The notes under the pieces were generated by a model. That model did not search any database, had not been told where the DNA came from, and saw nothing but the letters and a program-made list of their open reading frames with translations. Made by a program: the position numbers and the translations under genes. Shown in pieces: positions 51,243 to 59,330 of a stretch of 64,000 nucleotides of DNA. Within the stretch, counting starts at the first letter, position 1; each line of letters opens with the position of its first letter. The DNA is from Actinoplanes subtropicus. GTDB lineage: Bacteria > Actinomycetota > Actinomycetes > Mycobacteriales > Micromonosporaceae. The DNA lies in the NCBI RefSeq assembly GCF_000721705.1, contig NZ_JOJL01000013.1, positions 248,001-312,000 on the forward strand. The letters are read 5' to 3'.

Positions 51243-52994
51243 CTAACTGGCGACGCAGGTGACGGTAGGTGCGGTTCCGCCGGCACCGGTGGCCTGGAAG
51301 CCGAACTGGGTGGTGGCACCCGCGCCGAGGCTGCCGTTCCAGCCGGCGTTGGTGGCGGTCACGGCCGTGCCGGACTGGTTGACGGTCGCGCTCCAGCTAC
51401 TGGTGATCTGCTGGTTGGCGCCGAAGGTCCAGGTCACCTTCCAGCCGTTCGTCGCCGCCGTGCCGGTGTTCCGCACGGTCACGCCGGCCACGAAGCCGGC
51501 GCCCCAATCGCTCTGCACGGCATACGTGGCCGCGCAACTGCGCTGCCCACCGCCGCTGCTCGGCGTCGGGCTGGAGGTCGGGCTGGAGGTCGGGCTGGAG
51601 GTCGGGCTGGAGGTCGGGCTGGAGGTCGGGCTGGAGGTCGGGCTGGAGGTGGGGCCGGACGGCGTAGGACCGCCGCCGATCGGCGGGTAGGCGTTCTGCA
51701 GCAGCATCCGGAACTCGGCGGAGAACCACTGGCCGGCCCGCGGCGCGCCGGACAGCGCGTTGGTCGGGTTGTTGCCGTTCTGCGCGTTGCCGCCGTAACT
51801 GGGGTCGCACATCTGGTCGTGGCTGTCACCGTCGGACTCCCCCGGCGGCTTCACCCAGACGTACGCGTCGATGCCGCCGGATCCCACCGGCCTCGGCCGC
51901 TCACCGATGCCCGCGCCGTTCTGGTTGCACCAGTCGCCGGCATGCGGACGCCGGTCCACGCGCCCCCCGTTCACGTACGCGTCCACGCTGGTCATCGGCC
52001 CGGGCGCGGTCGGGCGGGCCGCGCCGCCCCAGCCGTCGCGGCTGGTGTCGACCAGCATGCCGATGCCCGGGTTGAAGCCGGCGGTCGAGACCAGCATGTC
52101 GCGCAACGCGGGCGCGAACGACTGCTCGTCGACGTAGTAGTTCCAGTCGACCCACTTCGACTGGCGAACGGTCGTGCCGTTGACCGAGTCGGTCACCTTG
52201 AAATTCGGCTCGACCAGCGGGCTGTAGTTCGCCGTGTTGGTGATGAAGCCGGCCACGTCGTTCACCGTGGCCCCGTTGGCGGTCGCCGCCTGGTGGGCGA
52301 TCTGGCCGAAGGGCTGGAAGTTGGTGTCCCACCCCAGCCAGCCGTGGTGTCCGGCGTCGACGTAGTTGTACACGTTGGGCAGCGCGCCGAGCTGGGCCAG
52401 CGCGTACCCGACGCCCTGGAGGTACTCGCCGGTCGACTTGGCCTTGCGGCAGGCGTCGGTCGAGGTGGCCTGCTGGTCGGCGTTCGTCACCAGGTTGGGC
52501 AGCGAGTCCGGCTCGATCACGTTGACGACCCGCAGGTTCGCGTACTTCGGCGTCTTGAGGATGGTCACGATCGGGTCGATGAACTTCGTCTCGTACGTCG
52601 ACAAGCCGCCCGACGGGATCTCACCGTTCGAGGCGAGCGCGGCGCAGTCGCGGTTGGGCAGGTCGTAGATGACGAGCTGAACCAGGTTGTCGCCCTTGGC
52701 GATCGCGTCGTCCAGGTGGGCCGCCAGGCCCATCCTGCCCCCGTCGCCGGCGATCGCGCCCATGTGGTCCATCCACACGAAGGTGGGCTGGTTGGCAATG
52801 GCGGCACCGCCGTCCGCGGTGGCGTTCGCCGCCCACTCCGGGTTCACGTAGACCGTCGCCCCGGCGTACGGGTTGTCGAGTTGGCCCGCCGCCTGCGCGG
52901 CGTTGGCGGCGAAGACCGACGCGGCACCCACGCCGCATCCGATCACCAGAGCGGCGCCCGCCGCTACCGCTCGGCGCCGTCGTTGCGCTCTCAT
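51243..52994 (-). CDS. Secreted GH6 cellulase (cellobiohydrolase/endoglucanase) with C-terminal CBM2
   Basis: 583 residues from ATG 52994 (ATG 52997 is adjacent), after GGAAGGAG. Signal peptide to about 36 (AAQAAG). GH6 inverting domain: YDLPNRDCAAL with Asp116 as the general acid, NVIEPDSLPNLVT with Asp163, YNYVDAGHHGWLGW, and a late KPPGESDG loop. A linker of seven PTSS units joins a CBM2 of about 100 residues (CAATYAVQSDWGAGFVAGV, WNGSLGAGATTQFGFQA). It hydrolyses beta-1,4-glucan. The tunnel-loop lengths that separate exo- from endo-action cannot be judged here. Confidence 0.93.
   Translation of the reverse strand: MRAQRRRRAVAAGAALVIGCGVGAASVFAANAAQAAGQLDNPYAGATVYVNPEWAANATADGGAAIANQPTFVWMDHMGAIAGDGGRMGLAAHLDDAIAKGDNLVQLVIYDLPNRDCAALASNGEIPSGGLSTYETKFIDPIVTILKTPKYANLRVVNVIEPDSLPNLVTNADQQATSTDACRKAKSTGEYLQGVGYALAQLGALPNVYNYVDAGHHGWLGWDTNFQPFGQIAHQAATANGATVNDVAGFITNTANYSPLVEPNFKVTDSVNGTTVRQSKWVDWNYYVDEQSFAPALRDMLVSTAGFNPGIGMLVDTSRDGWGGAARPTAPGPMTSVDAYVNGGRVDRRPHAGDWCNQNGAGIGERPRPVGSGGIDAYVWVKPPGESDGDSHDQMCDPSYGGNAQNGNNPTNALSGAPRAGQWFSAEFRMLLQNAYPPIGGGPTPSGPTSSPTSSPTSSPTSSPTSSPTSSPTSSPTPSSGGGQRSCAATYAVQSDWGAGFVAGVTVRNTGTAATNGWKVTWTFGANQQITSSWSATVNQSGTAVTATNAGWNGSLGAGATTQFGFQATGAGGTAPTVTCVAS
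51565..51648 (-). repeat. Seven perfect 12-bp tandem repeats in the cellulase linker
   Basis: Seven contiguous identical copies of GTCGGGCTGGAG (plus strand) followed by a degenerate eighth. On the coding strand they spell the linker unit PTSS. Perfect identity implies recent expansion and possible copy-number variation between strains. Confidence 0.92.
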
Positions 52995-53223
52995 CATGCT
53001 CCTTCCGTGCCGCGGAATACCCCTCGGCACACATCGGTGCTGGGCGACGCCGGTACGACTCGCCAGCAGGTGGGCAATCGACCGCGCCGGTACGTCGCGG
53101 CGGCGGCCGGCAACGCGGAACCGGAGAACCGGTGGACGGTCCGGCGCGAACGTGGGTTCCCGGCCGGCGTGCTCGGGAGCCACCGCGAGCACAACGCCGG
53201 CCGGGACGACAGATGCGGCTCGG

Positions 53224-54333
53224 TCAGCCGCTTGCGCACGCCGTTCCGTTGAGCCGGAACGCGCTGGGGTTGCTGTCGTTGGCGGTCCAGGTGCCCTGGA
53301 AGCCGAACGACGCGGTGCCGCCGGGCGCGATCGTGCCGTTGTAGCCGGCGTTCGTGGCCGTCACCGCGTTGCCGTTCTGGCTGACGGCGGCGCTCCAGGC
53401 GTTGGTGATGTGCTGGTCGCCGGGGAACGCGAAGGCCAGATTCCAGCCGTTGACGGCGCTCGTCCCGGTGTTGGCGACGGTGACGTTGCCGGTGAAGCCG
53501 CCGGGCCACTCCGACTTCGTGTAGCTGACCCGGCAGGCGGTCGCCCCGCCACCGGTCCCGCCGCCGCCGGTCCCGCCGCCGTTGAGGCTGTACGAGAAGC
53601 CGGTGACCGCGAGGCCGGTGCCGTTGACCCACGGCTCGAACCCGGCCTGCACGCTGGTCAGATACCACGACCGCTGCGCGTACCCGCGGTTGACCATGTC
53701 CTGGTAGAAGGACGCGACGGTGAAGCTGATCGACGGGACCGGGCTCTGCCGGACGTACGAAACGACGTTCCAGCCCGAGTTGCCGTACCAGACGTCCCAG
53801 GTCGCGCCCGCGATGGAGGCCGTGCCGACCTTGGCGCCGGCGGCGTGCACGGAGCCGGTGTGGTTGAGCCACACCATCAGCTCGGCCCCGGTGTTCTGTC
53901 CGTCGGTGCGGGCGGTCGGGTCGAACCAGATGTCGTACGACGCGTCGTACACGCTGCCGTTGTTCGGGTACGACATGCTCACGCTCGTCGAGAGCGTCCC
54001 GAACCGGCTGTCGCCGACCGCCATCGGCAGGCCGCTACCCGAGCTGCAATTGCCGTAGTGGCACCCGGCGTAGATCGACGGATAGGCGGCCGGTGCGCCG
54101 TTCTGCGGCAGGTTGTGGACGGCGGACGTGACCGTGAAGCCATTGTCGGTCACGTTGATGCACTGGGTCGTCGAGTCACCCCAGACGTTGTTCTGCACGA
54201 TGTACTTGCCGCCCTGGACGGTGGTCGACCCGTACTGACTGCAGATCTGGGAATCGGCGTACGCCGGCGGCGCGGTGACCGCCGCGGCGAGCGCCAGGAG
54301 CGTCGCGGCGAGCACGCCGGACAGTCGTCTCAT
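53224..54333 (-). CDS. Secreted GH12 endoglucanase with C-terminal CBM2
   Basis: 369 residues from ATG 54333 with GGAGG upstream. Signal peptide to about 27 (PPAYAD). Retaining GH12 jelly roll: nucleophile Glu151 in GAELMVWLNH, acid/base Glu233 in AGFEPWVNG. A Gly/Thr linker (GGGTGGGGTGGG) leads to a CBM2 (CRVSYTKSEWPGGFTGNV). It cleaves internal beta-1,4-glucan or xyloglucan bonds. Two CebR-like boxes lie 41-112 bases upstream, indicating induction by cellobiose-type signals. The GH6 gene follows 227 bases downstream. Confidence 0.94.
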   Translation of the reverse strand: MRRLSGVLAATLLALAAAVTAPPAYADSQICSQYGSTTVQGGKYIVQNNVWGDSTTQCINVTDNGFTVTSAVHNLPQNGAPAAYPSIYAGCHYGNCSSGSGLPMAVGDSRFGTLSTSVSMSYPNNGSVYDASYDIWFDPTARTDGQNTGAELMVWLNHTGSVHAAGAKVGTASIAGATWDVWYGNSGWNVVSYVRQSPVPSISFTVASFYQDMVNRGYAQRSWYLTSVQAGFEPWVNGTGLAVTGFSYSLNGGGTGGGGTGGGATACRVSYTKSEWPGGFTGNVTVANTGTSAVNGWNLAFAFPGDQHITNAWSAAVSQNGNAVTATNAGYNGTIAPGGTASFGFQGTWTANDSNPSAFRLNGTACASG

Positions 54334-54373
54334 GGATTCCTCCTACGGTCGCGCCGGTGGACAGCGCGGATCG

Positions 54374-54387
54374 CGGAATCGCTTCCG
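54374..54387. promoter_or_regulatory. Weak CebR/CelR-like box, GH12 promoter
   Basis: CGGAATCGCTTCCG is an inverted repeat with one mismatch, 41 bases from the GH12 start, resembling the second half of the CebR consensus. It may be an auxiliary site to the stronger box upstream. Confidence 0.4.
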
Positions 54388-54431
54388 ATTCGGGCTGGAT
54401 GCCCCATCACGTTTCCACAGCTAGGAGGCTG

Positions 54432-54445
54432 TGGGAGCGCTTCCA
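54432..54445. promoter_or_regulatory. CebR/CelR-type operator
   Basis: TGGGAGCGCTTCCA differs at one base from the published CebR/CelR operator TGGGAGCGCTCCCA of Streptomyces and Thermobifida cellulase genes. It is about 100 bases upstream of the GH12 start, within the gap between the LacI and GH12 genes. Confidence 0.8.
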
Positions 54446-54485
54446 TCTATGTGTATCGCTCTTTGGAGTTCGGCGCAACCGGCAA

Positions 54486-55505
54486 CTAGGCCGAGCGGCG
54501 GACGACCAGGCGCGTCGGCAGGATCAGCGACGTGGGCTGCTGGCCGGCGAGCAGGGCGATGAGCATCCGGGCCATCTCCCGGCCGAGGGCGCGCACCGGC
54601 TGGTGCACGGTGGTCAGCGGCGGGTCGGTGCGGCCGGCGATCTCGAGGTCGTCGAAGCCCACCACGGCCACGTCCGCCGGCACCCGGTAGCCACGCTCGC
54701 GGAGCACCGACAGCCCGCCGGCCGCCATGTTGTCGTTGGCCACGAACACCGCGTCCAGGTCGGGGTGGGTGTCCAGCAGGGCCCGCATCGCCTCGGCACC
54801 GCCGCCCACGGTGAAGTCGCCGGCCTCCGCCGCGTACGGCGGCAGGCCGCCGGCCGCCAGCGCGTCGTGGTACCCGCGCAGCCGGGACCGGCCGACCTCG
54901 GTGTCGGCCAGCCCGGTGATCGTGGCGATGCGCACCCGGCCGAGCTCGATGAGGTGCTCCACCGCGGTCCGGGCGCCGCCCCGGTTGTCCACATCGGCGA
55001 ACCACTCCGGCTCGCCGTGCAGCGGCCGGCCGCCGTACACGGCGGGCAGCCCGGACTCCTCCACCAGGCGGACGAGTGGATCGTCGCCGCGGAGGGCGGT
55101 CAGCATGACGCCGTCGACCGCGTGGGTGCCCAGCAGACCCTGGAACCGGGCCCGGCCCCGCCCCGACGCGCCCAGGCACAGCACCAGGTGCAGGTCGGTC
55201 TCCTCCAGGGCGCCGGAAATGCCGACGATGACCTGGGCGAAGAACGGGTCGGCGAAGATCGCCGGATCGTCGCCGGAGATGGCCAGGGCGATCACGCCGT
55301 TCCGCCGGGTGGCCAGCGCCCGCGCCGTACGGCTGGGTGAGTAGCCGAGGTCTCTGATCGCCTTCTCGACGGCCTCCCGCTTGGCCCGGCTGACGTGCGG
55401 CGCGTTGTTGATGACCCGCGACGCCGCGGTCATCGACACGCCGGCCCGCGCGGCGACCTCCGCGAGGGTGGGCTGCCGCCGGGGCGAGCCGGCCGGTTTC
55501 GCCAT
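54486..55505 (-). CDS. LacI-family repressor, candidate CebR/CelR-type cellulase regulator
   Basis: 339 residues. HTH PTLAEVAARAGVSMTAASRV with hinge helix YSPSRTARALATRR, followed by a periplasmic-binding-like effector domain (VIALAISGDDPAIFADPFF; FVANDNMAAGGLSVLRERGY; DVAVVGFDDLEIAGRTDPP). The DNA-recognition helix and the adjacent CebR-like box make it the obvious local candidate, but a second cellulase regulator elsewhere is possible. A perfect palindrome just upstream of its own start may be autoregulatory. Confidence 0.9.
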   Translation of the reverse strand: MAKPAGSPRRQPTLAEVAARAGVSMTAASRVINNAPHVSRAKREAVEKAIRDLGYSPSRTARALATRRNGVIALAISGDDPAIFADPFFAQVIVGISGALEETDLHLVLCLGASGRGRARFQGLLGTHAVDGVMLTALRGDDPLVRLVEESGLPAVYGGRPLHGEPEWFADVDNRGGARTAVEHLIELGRVRIATITGLADTEVGRSRLRGYHDALAAGGLPPYAAEAGDFTVGGGAEAMRALLDTHPDLDAVFVANDNMAAGGLSVLRERGYRVPADVAVVGFDDLEIAGRTDPPLTTVHQPVRALGREMARMLIALLAGQQPTSLILPTRLVVRRSA

Positions 55506-55515
55506 GGCATGAGGA

Positions 55516-55527
55516 TGCCACGTGGCA
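55516..55527. promoter_or_regulatory. Palindrome upstream of the LacI gene
   Basis: TGCCACGTGGCA, a perfect 12-bp palindrome with the central CG favoured by LacI-type proteins, lies 11 bases before the LacI start codon in the 33-base gap after the MFS gene. It is a different sequence from the CebR-like box, so it may serve another regulator. Confidence 0.4.
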
Positions 55528-55538
55528 CCTCTCCATCA

Positions 55539-56726
55539 TCACGAGGACCCGTCGCCCGCGCCGATCCGCCGGGCCGTCGGCACCCAGATCACGTGCTGCA
55601 GCAGGGACAGCGCCAGCGTGAACGGAAGCAGGGTCCCCACGCCCGCGACTCCGGCGATCGCGCCGGCGAGCCAGGGGAACGCCGAGCCGCCGACCACCGA
55701 TCCCGCGTTCATGACGCCGATCGCGGCGGGTACCAGCCGCGCGGAGGTGAGCCGCGGCGCGATCGCCATCGTGGTGGGGAAGATCGGCCCGAGGAAGAAG
55801 CCGAGCAGGACCAGGCCCGCCGCGGCCGCGATCGTGCCCGGCAGGAGCCAGGTCAGCGCGGTGACCAGCGTGACGCCGGCGAGGCAGATCCGCATCAGGC
55901 CGGCCGCGGTGAAGCCGAGCCGGCTGACAATCGGGCTGAGCAGGAACCGGCCGGCGGTGAGCCCGAACCAGTACCCGCTGACCACGTACCCGGCGACCGC
56001 CGCCGCCTGCCCCCGCGCCCCGACGAGGTAGCCGAACGCCCAGTTTCCCACGCCGATCTCGAGACCCACGTAGACGGTGAGCAGCGCGGCGCCGAGCAGA
56101 ACGCCCCGCTGCCGGATCGCGAGACCGGTCCGGCCGCCCGGATCCGGCGACCGCGGCCCCGGCTCGGCCGGATCCGGCCCGGTGGGCGGGGGGACGATCA
56201 GGAAGCCGGCCGTGAGCGGGACGGCTACCGCACCGAGCACCAGCATGACGGCGGGCCAGGAGGCGGCGGCGACGATCGCGGCGGCCAGCGGCGGACCGAG
56301 CAGCGCCCCGACGCCGAAGAACCCGTGCAGCCGGTTGAGCAACGTGGTCGCGCCGGGCAGCGCGGACAGCTCCACGTTGAGCACGGACTCCAGCAGCCCC
56401 GTCCCGTAGCCGATGGCGACCTGGAGCACGACCAGCGCCACGAATGCGGGTCGCGTGCCCGCGTACAGGGCGGCCAGGGCGTACCCGCAGCCACCGGTCG
56501 CCACCCCGAACCGGATGCCGAATCGGTGAATCAGCGCGCCGGCGGTGATCCCGGCCAGCACGAAGCCGGCCGAGCCGGTGAAGAAGGTGAGGCCGATCGT
56601 GGCGCGGGAGACGCCGTAGTCGCCCATCTGCGCGGCCAGCAACACCCCGTTGACGCCGGCGTTCAGACCGACGAGCACGAAGGCGGCGTACGCCAGGAGG
56701 ACCGGCGCCCTCCGGGCTGGTGTCAT
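55539..56726 (-). CDS. MFS transporter, FucP/sugar-acid-like (YbjJ-type)
   Basis: 395 residues, 12 hydrophobic segments. LVGLNAGVNGVLLAAQMGDY in TM1, LIHRFGIRFGVATG as the TM2-3 loop and NRLHGFFGVGALLGPPLAAA in TM5, the last being typical of FucP/YbjJ-like carriers. It starts 2 bases after the GntR stop, so it is co-transcribed with and probably controlled by GntR. The cargo is likely a sugar or sugar acid, inferred from neighbours. Confidence 0.8.
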   Translation of the reverse strand: MTPARRAPVLLAYAAFVLVGLNAGVNGVLLAAQMGDYGVSRATIGLTFFTGSAGFVLAGITAGALIHRFGIRFGVATGGCGYALAALYAGTRPAFVALVVLQVAIGYGTGLLESVLNVELSALPGATTLLNRLHGFFGVGALLGPPLAAAIVAAASWPAVMLVLGAVAVPLTAGFLIVPPPTGPDPAEPGPRSPDPGGRTGLAIRQRGVLLGAALLTVYVGLEIGVGNWAFGYLVGARGQAAAVAGYVVSGYWFGLTAGRFLLSPIVSRLGFTAAGLMRICLAGVTLVTALTWLLPGTIAAAAGLVLLGFFLGPIFPTTMAIAPRLTSARLVPAAIGVMNAGSVVGGSAFPWLAGAIAGVAGVGTLLPFTLALSLLQHVIWVPTARRIGAGDGSS

Positions 56727-56728
56727 CC

Positions 56729-57475
56729 TCAGTCGGCGTCCGGCCTGAAGATCAGCTGCTGGATTTCCCGGCGGTAGTCGTTGAGGCTGTTGTCGATGTG
56801 CACGGCCGCGGCCTGCGCCGCCCGCTCCGGGTCGGCGTCGCGGATCGCCTGGAAGATGGCATCGTGTTCCTCGACCGCCTTGGCACCGTGGCCGCCGATG
56901 GAGCCGCGCAGCCCGATCAGACTCGACTGCGCCTGCAGCCGGCGGGCCTCGCGTACGGCGATCTCGAGGAACATGTTGTGCGATGCCGCGGCGATGCTGG
57001 TGTGAAAGGCGTCGTCGCCCCGGGTGAACAGGTCCTCGCGGCCCGCGTCCAGTCCCCGGCGACACGTCGCCGCCGCTTCCTCGATGGCCTTCAACTGCGC
57101 CGGGGTGGCCCGGCCGGCGGCCAGCCGGCTGGTCTCCATCTCCTGCGTCCGCCGGAACTCGAAGAGCATGTAGACGTGGTCGAGGTCGGTGGGCAGGAAG
57201 AACGACGCCCACCGGCCGGAGCCGAGCATGCCCTCGTCGTCGGCCACGAACAGGCCGCGGCCTCGTTCGGCGCGGACCCGGCCGAGAGCGGAGAGGATCT
57301 TGACGGCCTCGCGGACGACGGTCCGGCTGGCGCCCAACTGCTTGGCCAGGTCGTGCTCCGTGGGCATCCGGTCGCCGGGACGGAGCTGGAGCCGCGAGAT
57401 CAGCTCGAGAACCTGCTCGGCGGCGACCTCATAGCCGGGCCGGTAGGCGCCCTCGGCACGACCGGTATCCGTCAC
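56729..57475 (-). CDS. GntR-family regulator, FadR subfamily (FCD domain)
   Basis: 248 residues. N-terminal winged helix with LRPGDRMPTEHDLAKQLGAS and RTVVREAVKILSALGRV. C-terminal all-helical FCD domain (about 105-230) with FEFRRTQEMETSRLAAGRAT and the metal-ligand His pattern DAFHTSIAAAS, HDAIFQAI. FadR-type FCD proteins commonly bind sugar acids or other carboxylates. Flanked by the MFS carrier downstream and the ABC importer upstream, and a GTATGAGT element lies 50 bases before its start. Confidence 0.92.
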   Translation of the reverse strand: MTDTGRAEGAYRPGYEVAAEQVLELISRLQLRPGDRMPTEHDLAKQLGASRTVVREAVKILSALGRVRAERGRGLFVADDEGMLGSGRWASFFLPTDLDHVYMLFEFRRTQEMETSRLAAGRATPAQLKAIEEAAATCRRGLDAGREDLFTRGDDAFHTSIAAASHNMFLEIAVREARRLQAQSSLIGLRGSIGGHGAKAVEEHDAIFQAIRDADPERAAQAAAVHIDNSLNDYRREIQQLIFRPDAD

Positions 57476-57524
57476 GCGGGCTCCTCCGCACCATCGTCAA
57501 GAAACCATCGTCTCGAAAAGTAGT

Positions 57525-57532
57525 ACTCATAC
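57525..57532 (-). promoter_or_regulatory. GTATGAGT element upstream of the GntR gene
   Basis: Minus-strand GTATGAGT, followed by ACTAC, resembles the GTATGAC elements near the importer, dehydratase and sigma-fusion genes. Candidate half-site for GntR autoregulation. Confidence 0.35.
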
Positions 57533-57543
57533 CGTACCCGGTG

Positions 57544-58416
57544 CTATCCCTTCGTGGCTCCGGCGACGAGCCCGCGAACCAGGGCCCGCTGGGAGACCAG
57601 GAACACGATGGCGACCGGAATGACCGCGAGCAACGTCGCGAGCGCCAATTCCGGCCGGAAGATGTTCACCTGTTGACCGCCCCCGCCGACCGCCGGATTG
57701 AAGGACGGGGTGGAGGACAGCAGATTCGAGAGACCGACCTGAATAGGGTATTGCGTCGAGTCGGCCAGGACGGCGTACGGCAGGAAGAAGTTGTTCCAGT
57801 CCGCCACGAAACTGAAGAAGAACACCAGGGCGATCACCGGCCTGGCCAACGGCAGGGCGATCCGGCGGAACGTCGCCCATTCGCCGCAGCCGTCGATGCG
57901 GGCCGCGTCGAGCAGGTCGCCCGGAAGGGCGGTCGCGTAATAGATGTAGGCGAGATACACGCCGAACGGGAAGAACGCGAACGGCAGGATCACCGAGAGC
58001 GCGTTGCCGATCAGGTGCAGCACGTTGAGTTCGAGGAAGATCGGCAGGACCAGCGTCGCGGCCGGCATGATCATCACGACGAGGGTCAGCGTGAGCACCA
58101 GGTTCCGGCCCGGGAATCGGAACAGCGCGAGGCCGTAACCGGCGGGAATCGCGGTGACCAGGACGATGGCGGTCGCCCCCAGCGCATAGCCGAGCGAGTT
58201 TCCGATCCACATCCGGTAGAGGTGATCGCTGAACGAGTCCAGGTGCTGCCAGGCGAGCGCCAGGTTGTGGAAGGCGCCGAAGGCGAACGGCCCGCGGGCG
58301 ACGAGGTCCTGGTCCGACTTCGTGGGCGCGAGGATCAGCCAGATCACGGGTACGACGAAGAAGACGGCGAACGCCGCCAGAATCAGGAACCGAACGCCAC
58401 GGGTGACGAGCCGCAT
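57544..58416 (-). CDS. Sugar ABC transporter permease (MalG type)
   Basis: 290 residues, six membrane helices. The permease EAA loop is DLLDAARIDGCGEWATFRRI. Preceding helices carry NSLGYALGATAIVLVTAIPA and YGLALFRF. It pairs with the MalF-type permease with a 1-base overlap (TGATG). No ATPase gene follows; the complex probably uses a shared MsiK-type ATPase encoded elsewhere, as is usual for actinobacterial sugar importers. Confidence 0.92.
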   Translation of the reverse strand: MRLVTRGVRFLILAAFAVFFVVPVIWLILAPTKSDQDLVARGPFAFGAFHNLALAWQHLDSFSDHLYRMWIGNSLGYALGATAIVLVTAIPAGYGLALFRFPGRNLVLTLTLVVMIMPAATLVLPIFLELNVLHLIGNALSVILPFAFFPFGVYLAYIYYATALPGDLLDAARIDGCGEWATFRRIALPLARPVIALVFFFSFVADWNNFFLPYAVLADSTQYPIQVGLSNLLSSTPSFNPAVGGGGQQVNIFRPELALATLLAVIPVAIVFLVSQRALVRGLVAGATKG

Positions 58417-59330
58417 CAATCCTCTGTTCTGAACAGTCCGGTGCGCTTGACGATGAGCACGGCGGCGACGAGTCCGATCGCGATCAGGTCGACCGAGACG
58501 GCCGCGGCGCCGTTGAAGTCCCCGTACCGGAAGGCGAGTTGGTAGGCCAGCTGATTCGACGACCAGGTGTCCGGGACCAGCCCGAGGCTGGCCTCGTTCA
58601 CCAATTGCGGTTCGATGAACAGTTGTGTTCCGGTCGCGACGGAGAGGATCGCCATGTAGGCGACCCATTTGCGGATCAGCGGCAATTTCAGGCGGAGGGC
58701 GATCGTCACGGGGCCGGCGCCGTCGATGCGAGCCGCCTCCTCCAGGTCCTGGGGAATGGTGTTCAGCGCGCCGTAAAGGACGACGATCCAGCCACCCGCT
58801 CCGGTCCAGAAGGCGATCATCGCGAACACGAACGGCAGCCTGGCCGGCGCGATCGATTCCACGAAGAGGTGCGCTCCGGAGGCCCGCAGCAGCAGCGAAC
58901 CGGGGCTGACCGAGGGGTCGAGCATGAACAGCCAGACCAGGACGGCCGACGCGCCCGCCAGCGCGCCGGGAATGTAGAAGAGGAAGCGGAAGGTCGAGGT
59001 GACCCGGCTGGCGCGGCCGTGCAGCAGCAGCGCCAGCCCGACGACGAGCACGATGAGCGAGGCGAGCCAGACTCCCGTGTACAGCAGGATGTGCTCGAAC
59101 GCCGGGACGAACCGGTAGTCGCGGAAGGTCCGGGTGAAGTTGCCGAGGCCGGCCATCCCGCCGCCGTCCGTGGTGACCGCGAGGTAGAGGGCGTAGAACA
59201 TCGGCAGGATGCCGAACACCAGCAGAAACGGCAGATACGGCAGCACGAACAGCAGGCCGTGCGCGCGCGGACCACGCATACCCGTGATCCGCGCGCGCAC
59301 CCCCCATCGGGCCGGTGCCTTCATCAGCAT
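58416..59330 (-). CDS. Sugar ABC transporter permease (MalF type)
   Basis: 304 residues from ATG 59330. Six or seven helices and the EAA loop DLEEAARIDGAGPVTIALRL. It starts within the stop of the solute-binding gene (TGATG) and overlaps the MalG-type gene by 1 base, so the three subunits are translationally coupled. Confidence 0.92.
   Translation of the reverse strand: MLMKAPARWGVRARITGMRGPRAHGLLFVLPYLPFLLVFGILPMFYALYLAVTTDGGGMAGLGNFTRTFRDYRFVPAFEHILLYTGVWLASLIVLVVGLALLLHGRASRVTSTFRFLFYIPGALAGASAVLVWLFMLDPSVSPGSLLLRASGAHLFVESIAPARLPFVFAMIAFWTGAGGWIVVLYGALNTIPQDLEEAARIDGAGPVTIALRLKLPLIRKWVAYMAILSVATGTQLFIEPQLVNEASLGLVPDTWSSNQLAYQLAFRYGDFNGAAAVSVDLIAIGLVAAVLIVKRTGLFRTED

Noticed and set aside
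51565..51648. Short tandem repeats considered as a CRISPR or attachment site
   Set aside because: The 12-bp units are contiguous without spacers and encode a PTSS linker in frame.
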